Source: Azospirillum isscasi
Lineage (GTDB): Bacteria; Pseudomonadota; Alphaproteobacteria; Azospirillales; Azospirillaceae
NCBI RefSeq assembly: GCF_030849505.1
Contig: NZ_JAUJFI010000051.1
Location: 1-34,261 of the forward strand
Length of the DNA stretch: 34,261 nucleotides
Direction: 5' to 3'
Part shown: piece after piece, positions 1 to 8,327 of the stretch
Numbering within the stretch: position 1 is the stretch's first letter
Layout of the letters: each line of letters opens with the position of its first letter
Notes under the pieces: model-generated
Database searches by the model: none
Told to the model about the DNA's origin: nothing
Seen by the model: only the letters and a program-made list of their open reading frames with translations
Translations under genes and position numbers: made by a program

Positions 1-77
1 GCACGCCACCTTGGAGGGGAACTTCCCCTTCAACCCGCTCGCGCCGCTAAAATTCCCTCATCTTGCCGGATGCACCA

Positions 78-103
78 CTAAAGCGAACGGAAGTTCGCTT
101 TAG
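78..103 (-). terminator. Hairpin downstream of recR
   Basis: A perfect 11-bp inverted repeat (CTAAAGCGAAC / GTTCGCTTTAG) with a 4-nt loop lies 32 nt past the recR stop. It has no T-run on the minus strand, so it is either a weak or factor-assisted terminator or a 3'-end stabilising hairpin. The rest of 1-134 shows no recognisable gene. A short dyad (AGGGGAA-C-TTCCCCT) lies near position 15-30. Confidence 0.45.
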
Positions 104-134
104 GGAAGGGCAAGGACCTCCCCATGCAAACACG

Positions 135-728
135 CTACAAAGGCCGCCGCGCCTTCAGAGCCGCGGTCAGCGTCCCGTCGTCCAGATAGTCCAGTTCCCC
201 ACCCACCGGCACGCCATGGGCGAGGCGAGAGATGGAAACGCCGCTGCCGGACAGGCGGTCGGTCACCACATGGGCGGTGGTCTGGCCGTCCACCGTGGCG
301 TTCAGCGCCAGGATGACCTCGGTCACCGCCGGGTCCTTCGCGCGCTCCACCAGGGACGGGATGTTCAGGTCGTCCGGCCCCACCCCCTGCAAGGCCGACA
401 GGGTGCCGCCCAGCACATGGTAGGTGCCGCGGAAGGCGCGCGTGCGCTCCAACGCCCACAGGTCGCCGGCATCCTCCACCACGCAGATGGTCGAGCGGTC
501 GCGGCTGTGGTCGGAACAGACGGAGCAGGGATCGCGGCTGTCCAGGTTGCCGCAGACCGAACAATTGCGGATGGCCTCCGCGGCGAGCGCCATGGATTCG
601 GACAGCGGCACCAGCAGGCTGTCGCGGCGCTTCATCAGATGCAGCGCCGCCCGCCGCGCCGACCGCGGCCCCAGCCCCGGCAGCTTGGACAGGAGCTGGA
701 TCAGGCGCTCGATTTCAGGTCCGATCAT
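135..728 (-). CDS. recR: Recombination mediator protein RecR
   Basis: RecR acts with RecF and RecO to load RecA at single-stranded gaps during recombinational repair. The 197-residue product has the usual family length. It has an N-terminal helix-hairpin-helix region (about residues 8-30, [14 protein letters not shown]), a four-cysteine zinc finger (C56, C59, C68, C71) and a Toprim domain from about residue 80 to 175. The ATG at 728 gives the expected [10 protein letters not shown] start. It is the last gene of a minus-strand run after dnaX and ybaB, with a 75-nt gap to ybaB. This dnaX-ybaB-recR order is widely conserved in bacteria, which supports the call. Nothing in the protein looks damaged. 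Confidence 0.97.
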   Translation of the reverse strand: MIGPEIERLIQLLSKLPGLGPRSARRAALHLMKRRDSLLVPLSESMALAAEAIRNCSVCGNLDSRDPCSVCSDHSRDRSTICVVEDAGDLWALERTRAFRGTYHVLGGTLSALQGVGPDDLNIPSLVERAKDPAVTEVILALNATVDGQTTAHVVTDRLSGSGVSISRLAHGVPVGGELDYLDDGTLTAALKARRPL

Positions 729-803
729 TCACGGCTTCGCTGGCACGGCTTCGTTGGTTTCAAAGGGTGGCCGGGCCGCAGGGTTGGCCCGGCCTGATAC
801 GCT

Positions 804-1127
804 TTAGAACGGCAGCTTCATGCCCGGCGGCAGCTTCATCCCGCCCATCAGGTTCTGGGTCTCATTGGCGACGTGCTGCTCCACCTTGGCCTTGGCGTCG
901 TTGAAGGCGGCGATGATCAGGTCCTCCAGAACCTCGATGTCCTCCGGATCGACGATCGACTTGTCGAGCTTGATCTTCTTCATCTCGCCCTTGCCGTTCA
1001 CGGTGACGTTGACCATGCCGGCGCCCGACTGGCCGGTCATCTCGACCTCGCCCAGGCGGGCCTGCATCTCCTGCATCTTGGCCTGCATCTGCTGGGCCTG
1101 CTTCATCATCTGGCCGAGGTTCTTCAT
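804..1127 (-). CDS. ybaB: YbaB/EbfC family nucleoid-associated protein
   Basis: A small DNA-binding protein of 107 residues, the usual size for YbaB/EbfC. The N-terminus is a charged, glutamine- and methionine-rich helix (MKNLGQMMKQAQQMQAKMQ), followed by the small beta domain with VTVNGKGEMKKIKLD. Family members form dimers that bind DNA with low specificity. The start lies 3 nt after the dnaX stop (1131-1133 on the minus strand), so the two genes are almost certainly co-transcribed and probably translationally coupled. The function in this organism is inferred from the family and from the conserved position between dnaX and recR. Confidence 0.95.
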   Translation of the reverse strand: MKNLGQMMKQAQQMQAKMQEMQARLGEVEMTGQSGAGMVNVTVNGKGEMKKIKLDKSIVDPEDIEVLEDLIIAAFNDAKAKVEQHVANETQNLMGGMKLPPGMKLPF

Positions 1128-1130
1128 GGG

Positions 1131-2987
1131 TCAGAAATCTCCTTCATCGTCGAGCGGGTAATAAACCCCGTCGTCCTGCTGCATGACCATAAGGTCGGGA
1201 TTCTCGCCGTCGTCCGCAACCTGGGGCTCGGCCTCGACCGCCGCCTTGAGGTCGCGCACGTCGGTGATCTTCGCGCCGGGGAAGGCGTCCAGAACGGCGC
1301 GCACCACCGGATGGGCCTCCGCCTCCTCCAAAGCGCGCTTCTGGGCGGCCTGCTCCTGCTGGATCAGCGTCGGCTCGCCCGGCGCGTCCGACACGATGAC
1401 GACCCAGCGCTGGCCGGTCCATTCCGTCAACAACTGGCCGACGCGATTCGGCAGGGTCGCCGGGGCCAGCGTCGTCAGCCGCAGTTCCAGCCGCCCCGGC
1501 TCCAGGCGCACCAGATGGACGCTGCCGGTCAGATGGCCGTAGAGCGCGCCCTCGCGCTTCTCCGCGAAGATCTGGACCAGCGTGCGGAAGTCGCGCGGCA
1601 TCGCCACGCGCTCCTCGTCCGCCACGGCGACGGCGACGGTCTGCACGGGCTGGGGAGAGGGCTGCGGGCTTGGCTGTGCCTGGGCGACGGCGCGCACCGG
1701 GGACGCGGCGACCGCCACCGGCCCGCCACCGGGGCCGCGCGGGGCCGGGCCGGAACCCTGTCCGCCCTGCCCGCCGCCATTCTGCAAATTCTGGAACTGC
1801 CGGATCAGGTCGCCCGGAGTCGGCAGGTCGGCGGCGTAGGACAGCCGCACGATGACCATCTCCAGCGCCTGCTGCGGCACCGGGGCCGCCTGCACCTCGC
1901 CCAGCCCCTTCAGCAGCAACTGCCACGCGCGGGTCAGCGCCGGCATGCCGAGCTTCGCCGACAGGGCGGCGCCGCGGGTGCGCTCCGCCTCCGGCAGGCC
2001 GGGGTCGTTGGCGCTGTCCGGCACGACCTTCAGCCGCGTCAGATTGTGCACGAGGTCCAGAAGGTCCTGGAGGATCACCACCGGATCGGCGCCGACGCGG
2101 TGCAGGTCGGACAGAAGGTCCATGGCCTCCGCCGGTCTGGCGGAAACGGCGGCCTCGAACAGGTCGATCACCTTGGAGCGGTCGGCCAGCCCCAGCATGT
2201 CGCGCACCTGCTGCGCGGTCACGGTGCCGGCGGCCAGCGCGATGGCCTGGTCGAGCAGCGACAGCCCATCGCGCACCGACCCGTCGGCGGCCCGCGCGAT
2301 CAGGGCCGCGGCGTCCGGTTCGATCGCAGCGCCTTCCAGGCCGGTGATGCGGGTGAAATGCTCCTTCAGCACCTGGGCGTCGACGCGGCGCAGGTCGAAG
2401 CGCTGGCAGCGCGAGAGCACCGTCACCGGCACCTTGCGGATCTCGGTGGTGGCGAAGACGAACTTCACATGGGCCGGCGGTTCCTCCAGCGTCTTCAAAA
2501 GCGCGTTGAACGCGCTCTTGGAGAGCATGTGGACCTCGTCGATGATGTAGAGCTTGTAGCGCGCCGAGACGGGAGCGTAGCGCACGCCGTCGATGATCTC
2601 GCGGATGTCGTCCACGCCGGTGTGGCTGGCGGCGTCCATCTCCATCACGTCGACGTGCCGGTCCTCGGCGATGGCGCGGCAGTTGTCGCAGACGCCGCAG
2701 GGCGTCACGGTCGGCCCGCCGGCGCCGTCCGGCCCGGTGCAGTTCAGCGCGCGGGCGATGATGCGGGCGGTCGTCGTCTTGCCCACGCCGCGCACGCCGG
2801 TCAGCATGAAAGCCTGGGCGATGCGGCCCGAATGGATGGCGTTGGTCAGGGTGCGGACGAGCGCGTCCTGCCCGATCAGCTCGGCAAAGCTCTTCGGACG
2901 GTATTTCCGCGCCAGGACCCGGTAGGCGAGGCCCCCGGAAGATCCGGAAACGGATGATGCGGTGTCGGCAACGGTGGTATCGGTCAC
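1131..2987 (-). CDS. dnaX: DNA polymerase III subunits gamma/tau
   Basis: Clamp-loader ATPase of the replisome. The 618-residue product begins with the AAA+ core. Walker A is GVRGVGKT (about residues 64-71), the zinc-binding cysteines are C83, C97, C100 and C103, Walker B is DEVH at 150-153, and the sensor-1 SRC motif lies in TVLSRCQRF. After the clamp-loader core comes a glycine/proline/glutamine-rich linker (about residues 400-450) and a C-terminal tau-like domain ending in an acidic tail. I could not identify a convincing slippery site for a short gamma form, so whether two products are made is open. The SRP RNA gene lies upstream on the same strand and ybaB immediately downstream. Confidence 0.96.
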   Translation of the reverse strand: MTDTTVADTASSVSGSSGGLAYRVLARKYRPKSFAELIGQDALVRTLTNAIHSGRIAQAFMLTGVRGVGKTTTARIIARALNCTGPDGAGGPTVTPCGVCDNCRAIAEDRHVDVMEMDAASHTGVDDIREIIDGVRYAPVSARYKLYIIDEVHMLSKSAFNALLKTLEEPPAHVKFVFATTEIRKVPVTVLSRCQRFDLRRVDAQVLKEHFTRITGLEGAAIEPDAAALIARAADGSVRDGLSLLDQAIALAAGTVTAQQVRDMLGLADRSKVIDLFEAAVSARPAEAMDLLSDLHRVGADPVVILQDLLDLVHNLTRLKVVPDSANDPGLPEAERTRGAALSAKLGMPALTRAWQLLLKGLGEVQAAPVPQQALEMVIVRLSYAADLPTPGDLIRQFQNLQNGGGQGGQGSGPAPRGPGGGPVAVAASPVRAVAQAQPSPQPSPQPVQTVAVAVADEERVAMPRDFRTLVQIFAEKREGALYGHLTGSVHLVRLEPGRLELRLTTLAPATLPNRVGQLLTEWTGQRWVVIVSDAPGEPTLIQQEQAAQKRALEEAEAHPVVRAVLDAFPGAKITDVRDLKAAVEAEPQVADDGENPDLMVMQQDDGVYYPLDDEGDF

Positions 2988-3100
2988 GCGGCTGGCCCAA
3001 TAAGCGGCTTCACGACGGAGCGCAGAATAGCGTCACGGCGCTGGGCTGTCGCCGTTTCAATTCGCTACAACGATTTGAAGAGGGATTTGAAGGGGAAGGT

Positions 3101-3197
3101 GGGAGGCTGGACGAACGACCCGAGCCGAAACTCGTTACGGCTGCTTCCTTCCGGACCTGACCGGGTTGGCGAGGGACTCGTCCGCCGCCAGCCTCCC
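3101..3197 (-). ncRNA. ffs: Signal recognition particle RNA (4.5S, small bacterial type)
   Basis: The minus strand carries the invariant SRP core, GGTCAGGTCCGGAAGGAAGC, which includes the GGAA tetraloop and the asymmetric internal loop that bind Ffh. The ends form a perfect 10-bp closing stem (GGGAGGCTGG with CCAGCCTCCC), giving a molecule of about 97 nt. With Ffh this RNA targets nascent membrane proteins to FtsY and SecYEG. Placement just upstream of dnaX on the same strand is common in alphaproteobacteria. Confidence 0.95.
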
Positions 3198-3203
3198 GCG
3201 CTC

Positions 3204-3232
3204 TATATCGGCGATGGCGCCGTCATATGCAA
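3204..3232 (-). promoter_or_regulatory. Probable sigma-70 promoter of the SRP RNA gene
   Basis: On the minus strand, TTGCAT (3227-3232) is followed after 17 nt by GATATA (3204-3209). That puts transcription start near 3197, exactly where the closing stem of the SRP RNA begins. Spacing and position agree; start-site mapping is not available. Confidence 0.6.
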
Positions 3233-3268
3233 GGCTTATCTGCCGGCTTGCCGTTTGAAGCGGAACGG

Positions 3269-3304
3269 AAAAGCCCCGCGTCCGGGCGGGGACGCGGGGC
3301 TTTT
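3269..3304 (-). terminator. Rho-independent terminator after the cytochrome c gene
   Basis: A perfect 15-bp inverted repeat, AAAAGCCCCGCGTCC / GGACGCGGGGCTTTT, with a 6-nt loop. It lies 28 nt past the cytochrome c stop. The stem carries T/A runs at both ends, so it could work in either direction. It also separates the cytochrome gene from the downstream ffs promoter. Confidence 0.85.
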
Positions 3305-3332
3305 CCGTCTTCCCGGAAGGAACCGGGGCGCC

Positions 3333-3872
3333 TTACTGCGGCAGCGGGGCCGGGCTGTCGGACAGGGAGCGCAGATAGGCGATGATGTTCGCCCGCTCCT
3401 GGTCCTTCTTCACGCCGGCGAAGCTCATCTTGGTGCCCGGCGCGTAGGCTTTCGGGTCGTAGAGGAAGTGGTTCAGCTCGTCGTAGTTCCAGGGACCCGC
3501 CTTGCCCTTGATCGCGTCGGAATAGGCGAAGCCTTCCATGTGGCCGTGCGCGGCGCCGACGATGCCGTACAGGTTCGGACCGACCTTGGCGGCGCCGCCC
3601 TTGTCGAAGCTGTGGCAGGCGGCGCAGGCCTTGACCGCGGCCTTGCCGGCGTCGGCGTCGGCCTTGGCGAGCAGCGGGGCGATCTCGGCGGGGCCGGACG
3701 GGGCCGCACCGCCCTTGGGAGCCTGCGCGGCGCCGTCCGGCAGGGCCACCACATAGGCGGGCTTCTCAAGCGACTTCGGGTGCACCAGAACCTCCGCGGC
3801 GAAGCCCGCGAGCATGGCGACCAAACCCGCCAGCAGCACGGCGCCGAAAATCTTGTTCCACTCCATGCTCAT
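3333..3872 (-). CDS. Membrane-anchored class I cytochrome c (CycM-like)
   Basis: A 179-residue protein with an uncleaved N-terminal membrane anchor (about residues 8-30), a flexible Ala/Pro/Gly linker, and a class I cytochrome c domain. The haem site is CAACH (C83, C86, H87), and the likely sixth ligand is Met149 in GTKMSFAG. This layout matches CycM/cytochrome c552-type proteins that pass electrons between the bc1 complex and terminal oxidases on the periplasmic face. Met1 (3872) and Met3 (3866) are both possible starts; an AGGGG stretch lies about 11 nt upstream of the first. The gene faces kdsB, and the neighbourhood cycM / kdsB / pheA recurs in alphaproteobacteria. Confidence 0.9.
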   Translation of the reverse strand: MSMEWNKIFGAVLLAGLVAMLAGFAAEVLVHPKSLEKPAYVVALPDGAAQAPKGGAAPSGPAEIAPLLAKADADAGKAAVKACAACHSFDKGGAAKVGPNLYGIVGAAHGHMEGFAYSDAIKGKAGPWNYDELNHFLYDPKAYAPGTKMSFAGVKKDQERANIIAYLRSLSDSPAPLPQ

Positions 3873-4097
3873 AACGTCTTTTTCCCCTTATTTGCCGTGC
3901 CCCGGGTCCGTCGCCAGGAATGGCTGGTTCTCCGCCGCACGATAGCGTGGCCGCGGCGGCTTGTCACCGCTTCGGCCCCCTCCCTTGCCACAGGAATGTG
4001 GGCGTCTTGAATGTTGGCATCACGCCGCTTGACGGAAAGGGCGATCCATGGTTCACCCCCGCCACCTTATCCGACGCGACAGGGGGGCCGTTCCATC

Positions 4098-4886
4098 ATG
4101 GACGCCAACGCAGACAACCGGGGCACGGCCAGTCCGCCGCCCTCCAACCCGATCGTGGTGATTCCCGCCCGCATGGCCTCCACCCGCCTGCCGGGGAAGC
4201 CGCTGGCCGACATCGGCGGGGCGCCGATGATCGTGCAGGTGTGGCGCCGCGCCATGGAGGCGGAGATCGGCCCGGTGGTGGTCGCCTGCGCCGAGCCGGA
4301 GATCGCCGCGGCGGTGGAATCCGCGGGCGGCACCGCCGTGCTGACGCGGCCCGACCATCCCTCGGGCTCCGACCGCATCTTCGAGGCGGTCAGCCTGCTC
4401 GATCCGGAGGGCCGGTACGACGCGGTGGTGAACGTGCAGGGCGACCTGCCGACCATCGAGCCCGCCGTGGTGCGCGCCGCCTTCGCCCCGCTGTCCGACC
4501 CGCAGGTGGACATCGCCACCCTGGTGGTGGAGATCGCGCGGGAGGAGGAGCGCACCGACCCCAACGTGGTGAAGGCCGTCGTGGAGCTGCCGCCCGGCGC
4601 CCGGCGGGGCCGCGCCCTGTATTTCAGCCGCGCCACCGCCCCCTGGGGCGACGGGCCGCTGTTCCACCACATCGGCCTGTACGCCTACCGCCGCGCCGCG
4701 CTGGAACGCTACGTCCGCCTGCCGCCCTCGGCGCTGGAGCAGCGGGAGCGGCTGGAGCAGCTCCGCGCGCTGGCCTTCGGGATGCGCATCGACGCCGCCG
4801 TCGTTGACGCGGTTCCGCTCGGCGTCGATACTCCCGCCGACCTTGAGCGCGCCCGCGCGATCCTGGCCAAGCGCTCCTCCCTTTAA
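4098..4886 (+). CDS. kdsB: 3-deoxy-manno-octulosonate cytidylyltransferase
   Basis: KdsB activates Kdo with CTP to CMP-Kdo for lipopolysaccharide inner-core synthesis in the cytoplasm. The sequence has the nucleotidyltransferase signature [15 protein letters not shown] near the N-terminus, the [14 protein letters not shown] motif, and [12 protein letters not shown] for metal and sugar binding. I start at the ATG at 4098 (262 residues, MDANADNRG). The frame is open upstream to 4011, but that adds a low-complexity stretch with no family resemblance. pheA starts 14 nt after its stop, so the two genes probably form an operon. Confidence 0.94.
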   Translation: MDANADNRGTASPPPSNPIVVIPARMASTRLPGKPLADIGGAPMIVQVWRRAMEAEIGPVVVACAEPEIAAAVESAGGTAVLTRPDHPSGSDRIFEAVSLLDPEGRYDAVVNVQGDLPTIEPAVVRAAFAPLSDPQVDIATLVVEIAREEERTDPNVVKAVVELPPGARRGRALYFSRATAPWGDGPLFHHIGLYAYRRAALERYVRLPPSALEQRERLEQLRALAFGMRIDAAVVDAVPLGVDTPADLERARAILAKRSSL

Positions 4887-4900
4887 AAGAAGACCTCCCG

Positions 4901-5785
4901 ATGACGACCTCGAACGTGATCGCCTTCCAGGGCCTGCCCGGCGCCTATTCGGACCTGTCCTGCCGGACGGTCTTTCCGGAGATGACGACGCTGCCCTGCG
5001 CCACGTTCGAGGACGCCTTCGCCGCGGTGCGCGAGGGGCGGGCGGCGCTCGCCATGATCCCGGTGGAGAACTCCATCGCCGGGCGCGTGGCCGACAACCA
5101 CCATCTGCTGCCCGAAGGCGGCCTGCACATCATCGGCGAGCATTTCCAGCGGGTGAACCACCAGCTCCTGGCGCCGAAGGGCGCCACGCTGGACGGGCTG
5201 AAGACGGTGCGCAGCCATATCCAGGCGCTGTCCCAGTGCCGCAACATGACGCGGGAACTGGGGCTGACGGCGATCTCCCACGCCGACACCGCGGGCGCCG
5301 CCGCCGAGATCGCCAAGCTGGGCGACCCGCAGCACGCCGCCATCGCCTCCTCCCTGGCAGCGGATATCTACGGGCTGGACATCCTGAAGAGCGGCATCGA
5401 GGACGCGGAGCACAACACCACCCGCTTCCTGATCCTGGCCCGCGAGCCGAAGATCCCGCCGCTGCCCGCCGAGGGGAGCGGCGGCACGATCATCACCACC
5501 TTCGTCTTCCGCGTGCGCAGCGTTCCGGCGGCCCTCTACAAGGCGCTGGGCGGTTTCGCCACCAACGGCATCAACATGACGAAGCTGGAAAGCTACATGG
5601 TGGGCGGGCATTTCACCCAGACCCAGTTCTACGCCGATGTGGAGGGCCATCCGGAGGAGCGCTCCCTGCGCCTGGCGCTGGAGGAGCTGGCCTTCTTCGC
5701 CCGCGCGGGGGAGGTGACGATCCTGGGCGTCTACCCCGCCAACCCCTTCCGCCGCCAGGAAAGCCAGCGCCTCGGCGAGGATTGA
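4901..5785 (+). CDS. pheA: Prephenate dehydratase (monofunctional)
   Basis: Converts prephenate to phenylpyruvate in phenylalanine synthesis. The 294-residue protein has a catalytic domain at about 5-180, with the hallmark TRF motif (T174-R175-F176, in HNTTRFLIL). A C-terminal ACT regulatory domain spans about 199-275 and carries KLESYM (E230-S231-Y232), a motif linked to phenylalanine binding. There is no chorismate mutase domain, unlike the enterobacterial fused enzyme. It follows kdsB closely on the same strand. Feedback inhibition by phenylalanine is expected from the family. Confidence 0.95.
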   Translation: MTTSNVIAFQGLPGAYSDLSCRTVFPEMTTLPCATFEDAFAAVREGRAALAMIPVENSIAGRVADNHHLLPEGGLHIIGEHFQRVNHQLLAPKGATLDGLKTVRSHIQALSQCRNMTRELGLTAISHADTAGAAAEIAKLGDPQHAAIASSLAADIYGLDILKSGIEDAEHNTTRFLILAREPKIPPLPAEGSGGTIITTFVFRVRSVPAALYKALGGFATNGINMTKLESYMVGGHFTQTQFYADVEGHPEERSLRLALEELAFFARAGEVTILGVYPANPFRRQESQRLGED

Positions 5786-5830
5786 GGGGACGCCACTCGC
5801 CCCCACCCTTCCCACGGCTTCGCCGCGGGC

Positions 5831-5892
5831 CCCTTCCCTCCCCCGCTGCGCAGGGGGGCCTTCGGTCCGCCGAGAGCGGGGGAGGGTCAGGG
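5831..5892. repeat. GC-rich REP-like palindromic element
   Basis: A C/T-rich left arm (5831-5847) is matched by a right arm (5875-5892), an imperfect inverted repeat around CCCTCCCCCGCT / AGCGGGGGAGGG. It lies between the convergent genes pheA and nudC. A similar element lies at 28539-28612. It may also serve as a terminator for both genes. Confidence 0.6.
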
Positions 5893-5914
5893 AGGGAGCA
5901 CGCGATGCGACGCC

Positions 5915-6892
5915 TTACCCCTCCCCCTCGGCGATCCACTCGTCGATCAGGCGGCGGGCGATGCTGTCGGGGCGGGCGAGGCGGAACTCCTCGCTGGGGG
6001 TGACGGTGCGCAGGAATTCGCGGTCGAACCAGTGCGCCGTCTCCAGCTCCTCCTGGTCGGTCCGGATGTCCAGGGTCACCGCCCGCGCGCTGAAGCCCAG
6101 CATCAGCGAGGACGGAAACGGCCAGGGCTGGGACGAGTGGTAGCGGATGTCCGTCACCTCCAGCCCCACCTCCTCCATCACCTCGCGCTTCACGCTGTCC
6201 TCAAGGCTTTCGCCGGGCTCGACGAAGCCGGCCAGCACCGAATGCATGCCCGGCGGGAAACGGGAGTTGCGGCCCAGCACCATGCGCCCGGCCCCGTCAT
6301 GGACCAGCATGATGACCGCCGGATCGGTGCGCGGAAAATGGTGGGTGGCGCAGTCGGGGTTGGTGCAGACGCGCACATGCCCGCCTTCGGCACTCGCCGC
6401 CGCGGAGCCGCAGACGCCGCAGAAGCGGTGCCGGGCGTTCCACCAGGTGATGCCGCGGGCGTAGGCGCACAGCCCCGCCTGCGTCGCCTCCATCAGCGGA
6501 CCGACGACGCGCAGGTCCTCGAATCGGCCAAGCCCGGCGAGGGCCGGATGCTCCTCCGGCGTCTCCAGCCCGGTCAGGTCCACGGTGAAGTGCGGCACGC
6601 CGTCCAGCAGGCCGAGGAAGACCGGCTCCACACCCCAATCGCCACCGCAATCCACCCCGACGGCTTGGGCCGTGTCGGAGTCGCCGGCCACGAAGTTGCG
6701 CGATTTCGCCACGGGCAGCAGGCGCGCCTGCGGCGAGGCCCAGGCTTCCTTCAGCCAGTCCTTGTCCTTGCGGCGCACGGCGGCGCGGTCGAGCGGGATG
6801 CCGGCATAGGCGTTCGGGCGGTCGGGTGGGATGGGGTCGTGCATGGCGAAGAGGCTGCCACAACCCCGCGGGCCAGGGAAGCGGCGTCCCAT
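5915..6892 (-). CDS. nudC: NAD(+)/NADH diphosphatase, NudC-type Nudix hydrolase
   Basis: Hydrolyses NADH/NAD+ to NMN(H) and AMP, and in other bacteria removes NAD caps from RNA. Numbering from the Met at 6844: a zinc ribbon C142, C145, C160, C165; the Nudix box from G206 with REVMEEVG at 220-227; and the NudC-specific SQPWPFP motif at 238-244. I place the start at 6892 because a strong GGGGGAGGG ribosome site lies 5 nt before that ATG. The ATG at 6844 (309 residues) lacks such a site but gives a more family-like N-terminus. The gene points away from the HisN-type phosphatase, sharing a short divergent promoter region. Confidence 0.9.
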   Translation of the reverse strand: MGRRFPGPRGCGSLFAMHDPIPPDRPNAYAGIPLDRAAVRRKDKDWLKEAWASPQARLLPVAKSRNFVAGDSDTAQAVGVDCGGDWGVEPVFLGLLDGVPHFTVDLTGLETPEEHPALAGLGRFEDLRVVGPLMEATQAGLCAYARGITWWNARHRFCGVCGSAAASAEGGHVRVCTNPDCATHHFPRTDPAVIMLVHDGAGRMVLGRNSRFPPGMHSVLAGFVEPGESLEDSVKREVMEEVGLEVTDIRYHSSQPWPFPSSLMLGFSARAVTLDIRTDQEELETAHWFDREFLRTVTPSEEFRLARPDSIARRLIDEWIAEGEG

Positions 6893-6998
6893 GCAACCCT
6901 CCCCCTTCGATGATGGCCCCCGCAATGAAGGTTTGCGGCGGGGCGCCGCCCGATTAGGATGCGGCCCTTCCCACCACGCGAGACCCGGCGGAGCGATC

Positions 6999-7781
6999 AT
7001 GACCGAACCCTGCCCCACCCCCCTGGTGACCTTGGCGGAGCGTCTGGCCGACGCCTCCGGCCCGGTCATCCGCCGGTATTTCCGCACGCCGGTGGCGGTG
7101 GACGACAAGGCCGACGCCTCCCCCGTCACCGTCGCCGACCGCGAGGCGGAGCGGGCCATCCGCGCCATCATCGAATCGGAACGCCCCGACGACGGCATCT
7201 ATGGCGAGGAGTTCGGGACGAAGAACCTGGACGCCGAATGGGTGTGGGTGATCGACCCCATCGACGGCACCAAGTCCTTCATCACCGGGCGCCCGATCTT
7301 CGGCACGCTGATCGCCCTGCTGCACCGCGGGCGCCCGGTGCTGGGCGTCATCGACCAGCCCATCGTCAACGACCGCTGGCTCGGCGTCGAGGGCCGCCCC
7401 ACCCTGTTCAACGGCCAGCCGGCCCGCGTGCGCGGCTGCGCCGGGGGGCTGGCCGCGGCGACGCTCGGCACCACCTCGCCCGATCTGTTCCCCGGATCGG
7501 ACCTCGACGCCTTCCGCCGGGTGGCGGGAACGGCGAAGGTCTCCGTCTATGGCGGGGACTGCTACAGCTACGGCCTGCTGGCGGCGGGCTATTACGACCT
7601 CGTGGTCGAATCGGGGCTGAAGCTCTACGACTTCGCGGCGCTGGTGCCGGTGGTGACCGGGGCCGGCGGGCTGATGACCGATTGGGACGGCCAGCCGCTC
7701 GACGCCAACTCCAGCGGGCGCGTGGTCGCCGCGGGCGACGCCCGCACCCACCGCGAGACGCTGGCCGTCCTGGCCGGCTGA
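6999..7781 (+). CDS. hisN: Histidinol-phosphatase-type inositol monophosphatase family enzyme
   Basis: A 260-residue metal-dependent phosphomonoesterase of the inositol monophosphatase superfamily. Metal-binding residues are visible: E70/E71 in YGEEFG, the D86-PID89-GT motif in WVIDPIDGTKSF, and D211 in LKLYDFAAL. The subfamily features, including the FITGRPIFGTLIAL stretch, best match HisN-type histidinol-phosphatases, which catalyse the penultimate step of histidine synthesis in bacteria lacking a HisB phosphatase domain. Inositol-1-phosphatase or CysQ-like activity cannot be excluded from sequence alone. It is not next to other his genes here. The ATG at 6999 was chosen because the frame upstream overlaps the divergent nudC leader. 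Confidence 0.85.
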   Translation: MTEPCPTPLVTLAERLADASGPVIRRYFRTPVAVDDKADASPVTVADREAERAIRAIIESERPDDGIYGEEFGTKNLDAEWVWVIDPIDGTKSFITGRPIFGTLIALLHRGRPVLGVIDQPIVNDRWLGVEGRPTLFNGQPARVRGCAGGLAAATLGTTSPDLFPGSDLDAFRRVAGTAKVSVYGGDCYSYGLLAAGYYDLVVESGLKLYDFAALVPVVTGAGGLMTDWDGQPLDANSSGRVVAAGDARTHRETLAVLAG

Positions 7782-7799
7782 GGAAGGGGAACGAGACTC

Positions 7800-8327
7800 A
7801 TGGCAATCATCGCCGCACCCGCCCGCTCCGTCTTCGACACCTCGCCGGAGAAGCTGCGTCCCTTCCTGCATTCCCTGGCCGGCCGGGTGTCGGGCGGGGC
7901 GAACTGGATGGTGCGCAAGAAGACGGTCTGCGACCTGCTGCTGGGCCTCGACGCCTTCTTCGCCCTGCCGGCGGAGGAGCGCCAAGCCCTGATGGGCGGC
8001 GGCAACGACGCGCCCGGCCAGGACGGCACCGGGCCGGAGGATTTCCGCAACGTCCTGCCGCTCTATGTCGGGGCGATCCTGGAAGGGCTGAAGGAGGAGG
8101 CGGTCACCGGGCCGGAGCAGGCGGCGATCTACATGCTGTCCATCCATCCGGAGCACCAGATGGCCGCGGAGCAGTGGATGCTGGCCGACCCGCGCAACGG
8201 CAAGGCGGTGCGCCGGGTGATGCGAAGCGACCGCCGTTACCGCCAGCTCATGGAGCGCATGGCGGACCACTGGAAGAAGGCGAGAGCCGGTCAGGGAAGC
8301 AGCGAAACCGCCAGCAGTCCCAAATAA
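7800..8327 (+). CDS. Conserved-looking hypothetical protein, 175 residues
   Basis: I do not recognise this family. The protein is soluble-looking, with no signal peptide or membrane segment. It seems mainly helical, with aromatic and acidic patches (VRKKTVCDLLLGLDAFFALP, then AAIYMLSIHPEHQMAAEQWM) and a basic C-terminal helix (RSDRRYRQLMERMADHWKK). It starts 18 nt after the hisN-type stop, so the two are probably co-transcribed. Its last 37 nt overlap the end of a small convergent gene on the minus strand. The coding bias matches its neighbours, so it is likely a real gene. No function is proposed. Confidence 0.75.
   Translation: MAIIAAPARSVFDTSPEKLRPFLHSLAGRVSGGANWMVRKKTVCDLLLGLDAFFALPAEERQALMGGGNDAPGQDGTGPEDFRNVLPLYVGAILEGLKEEAVTGPEQAAIYMLSIHPEHQMAAEQWMLADPRNGKAVRRVMRSDRRYRQLMERMADHWKKARAGQGSSETASSPK

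Noticed and set aside
1-103. Plus-strand open stretch ending at 103 that could be the tail of another protein
   Set aside because: It is short, cut off by the window edge, and has no recognisable motif; the hairpin overlaps its end.
873-2957. Long plus-strand open frame opposite dnaX
   Set aside because: It is antisense to a clear dnaX gene and has the Arg/His/Gly-rich composition typical of shadow frames in high-GC DNA.
1131-2987. Programmed frameshift site in dnaX for a gamma product
   Set aside because: No A-rich slippery heptamer with a downstream hairpin could be found with confidence by eye.
4029-4057. TTGACG as a kdsB promoter
   Set aside because: The -35 is good, but no acceptable -10 exists at 16-18 nt spacing.
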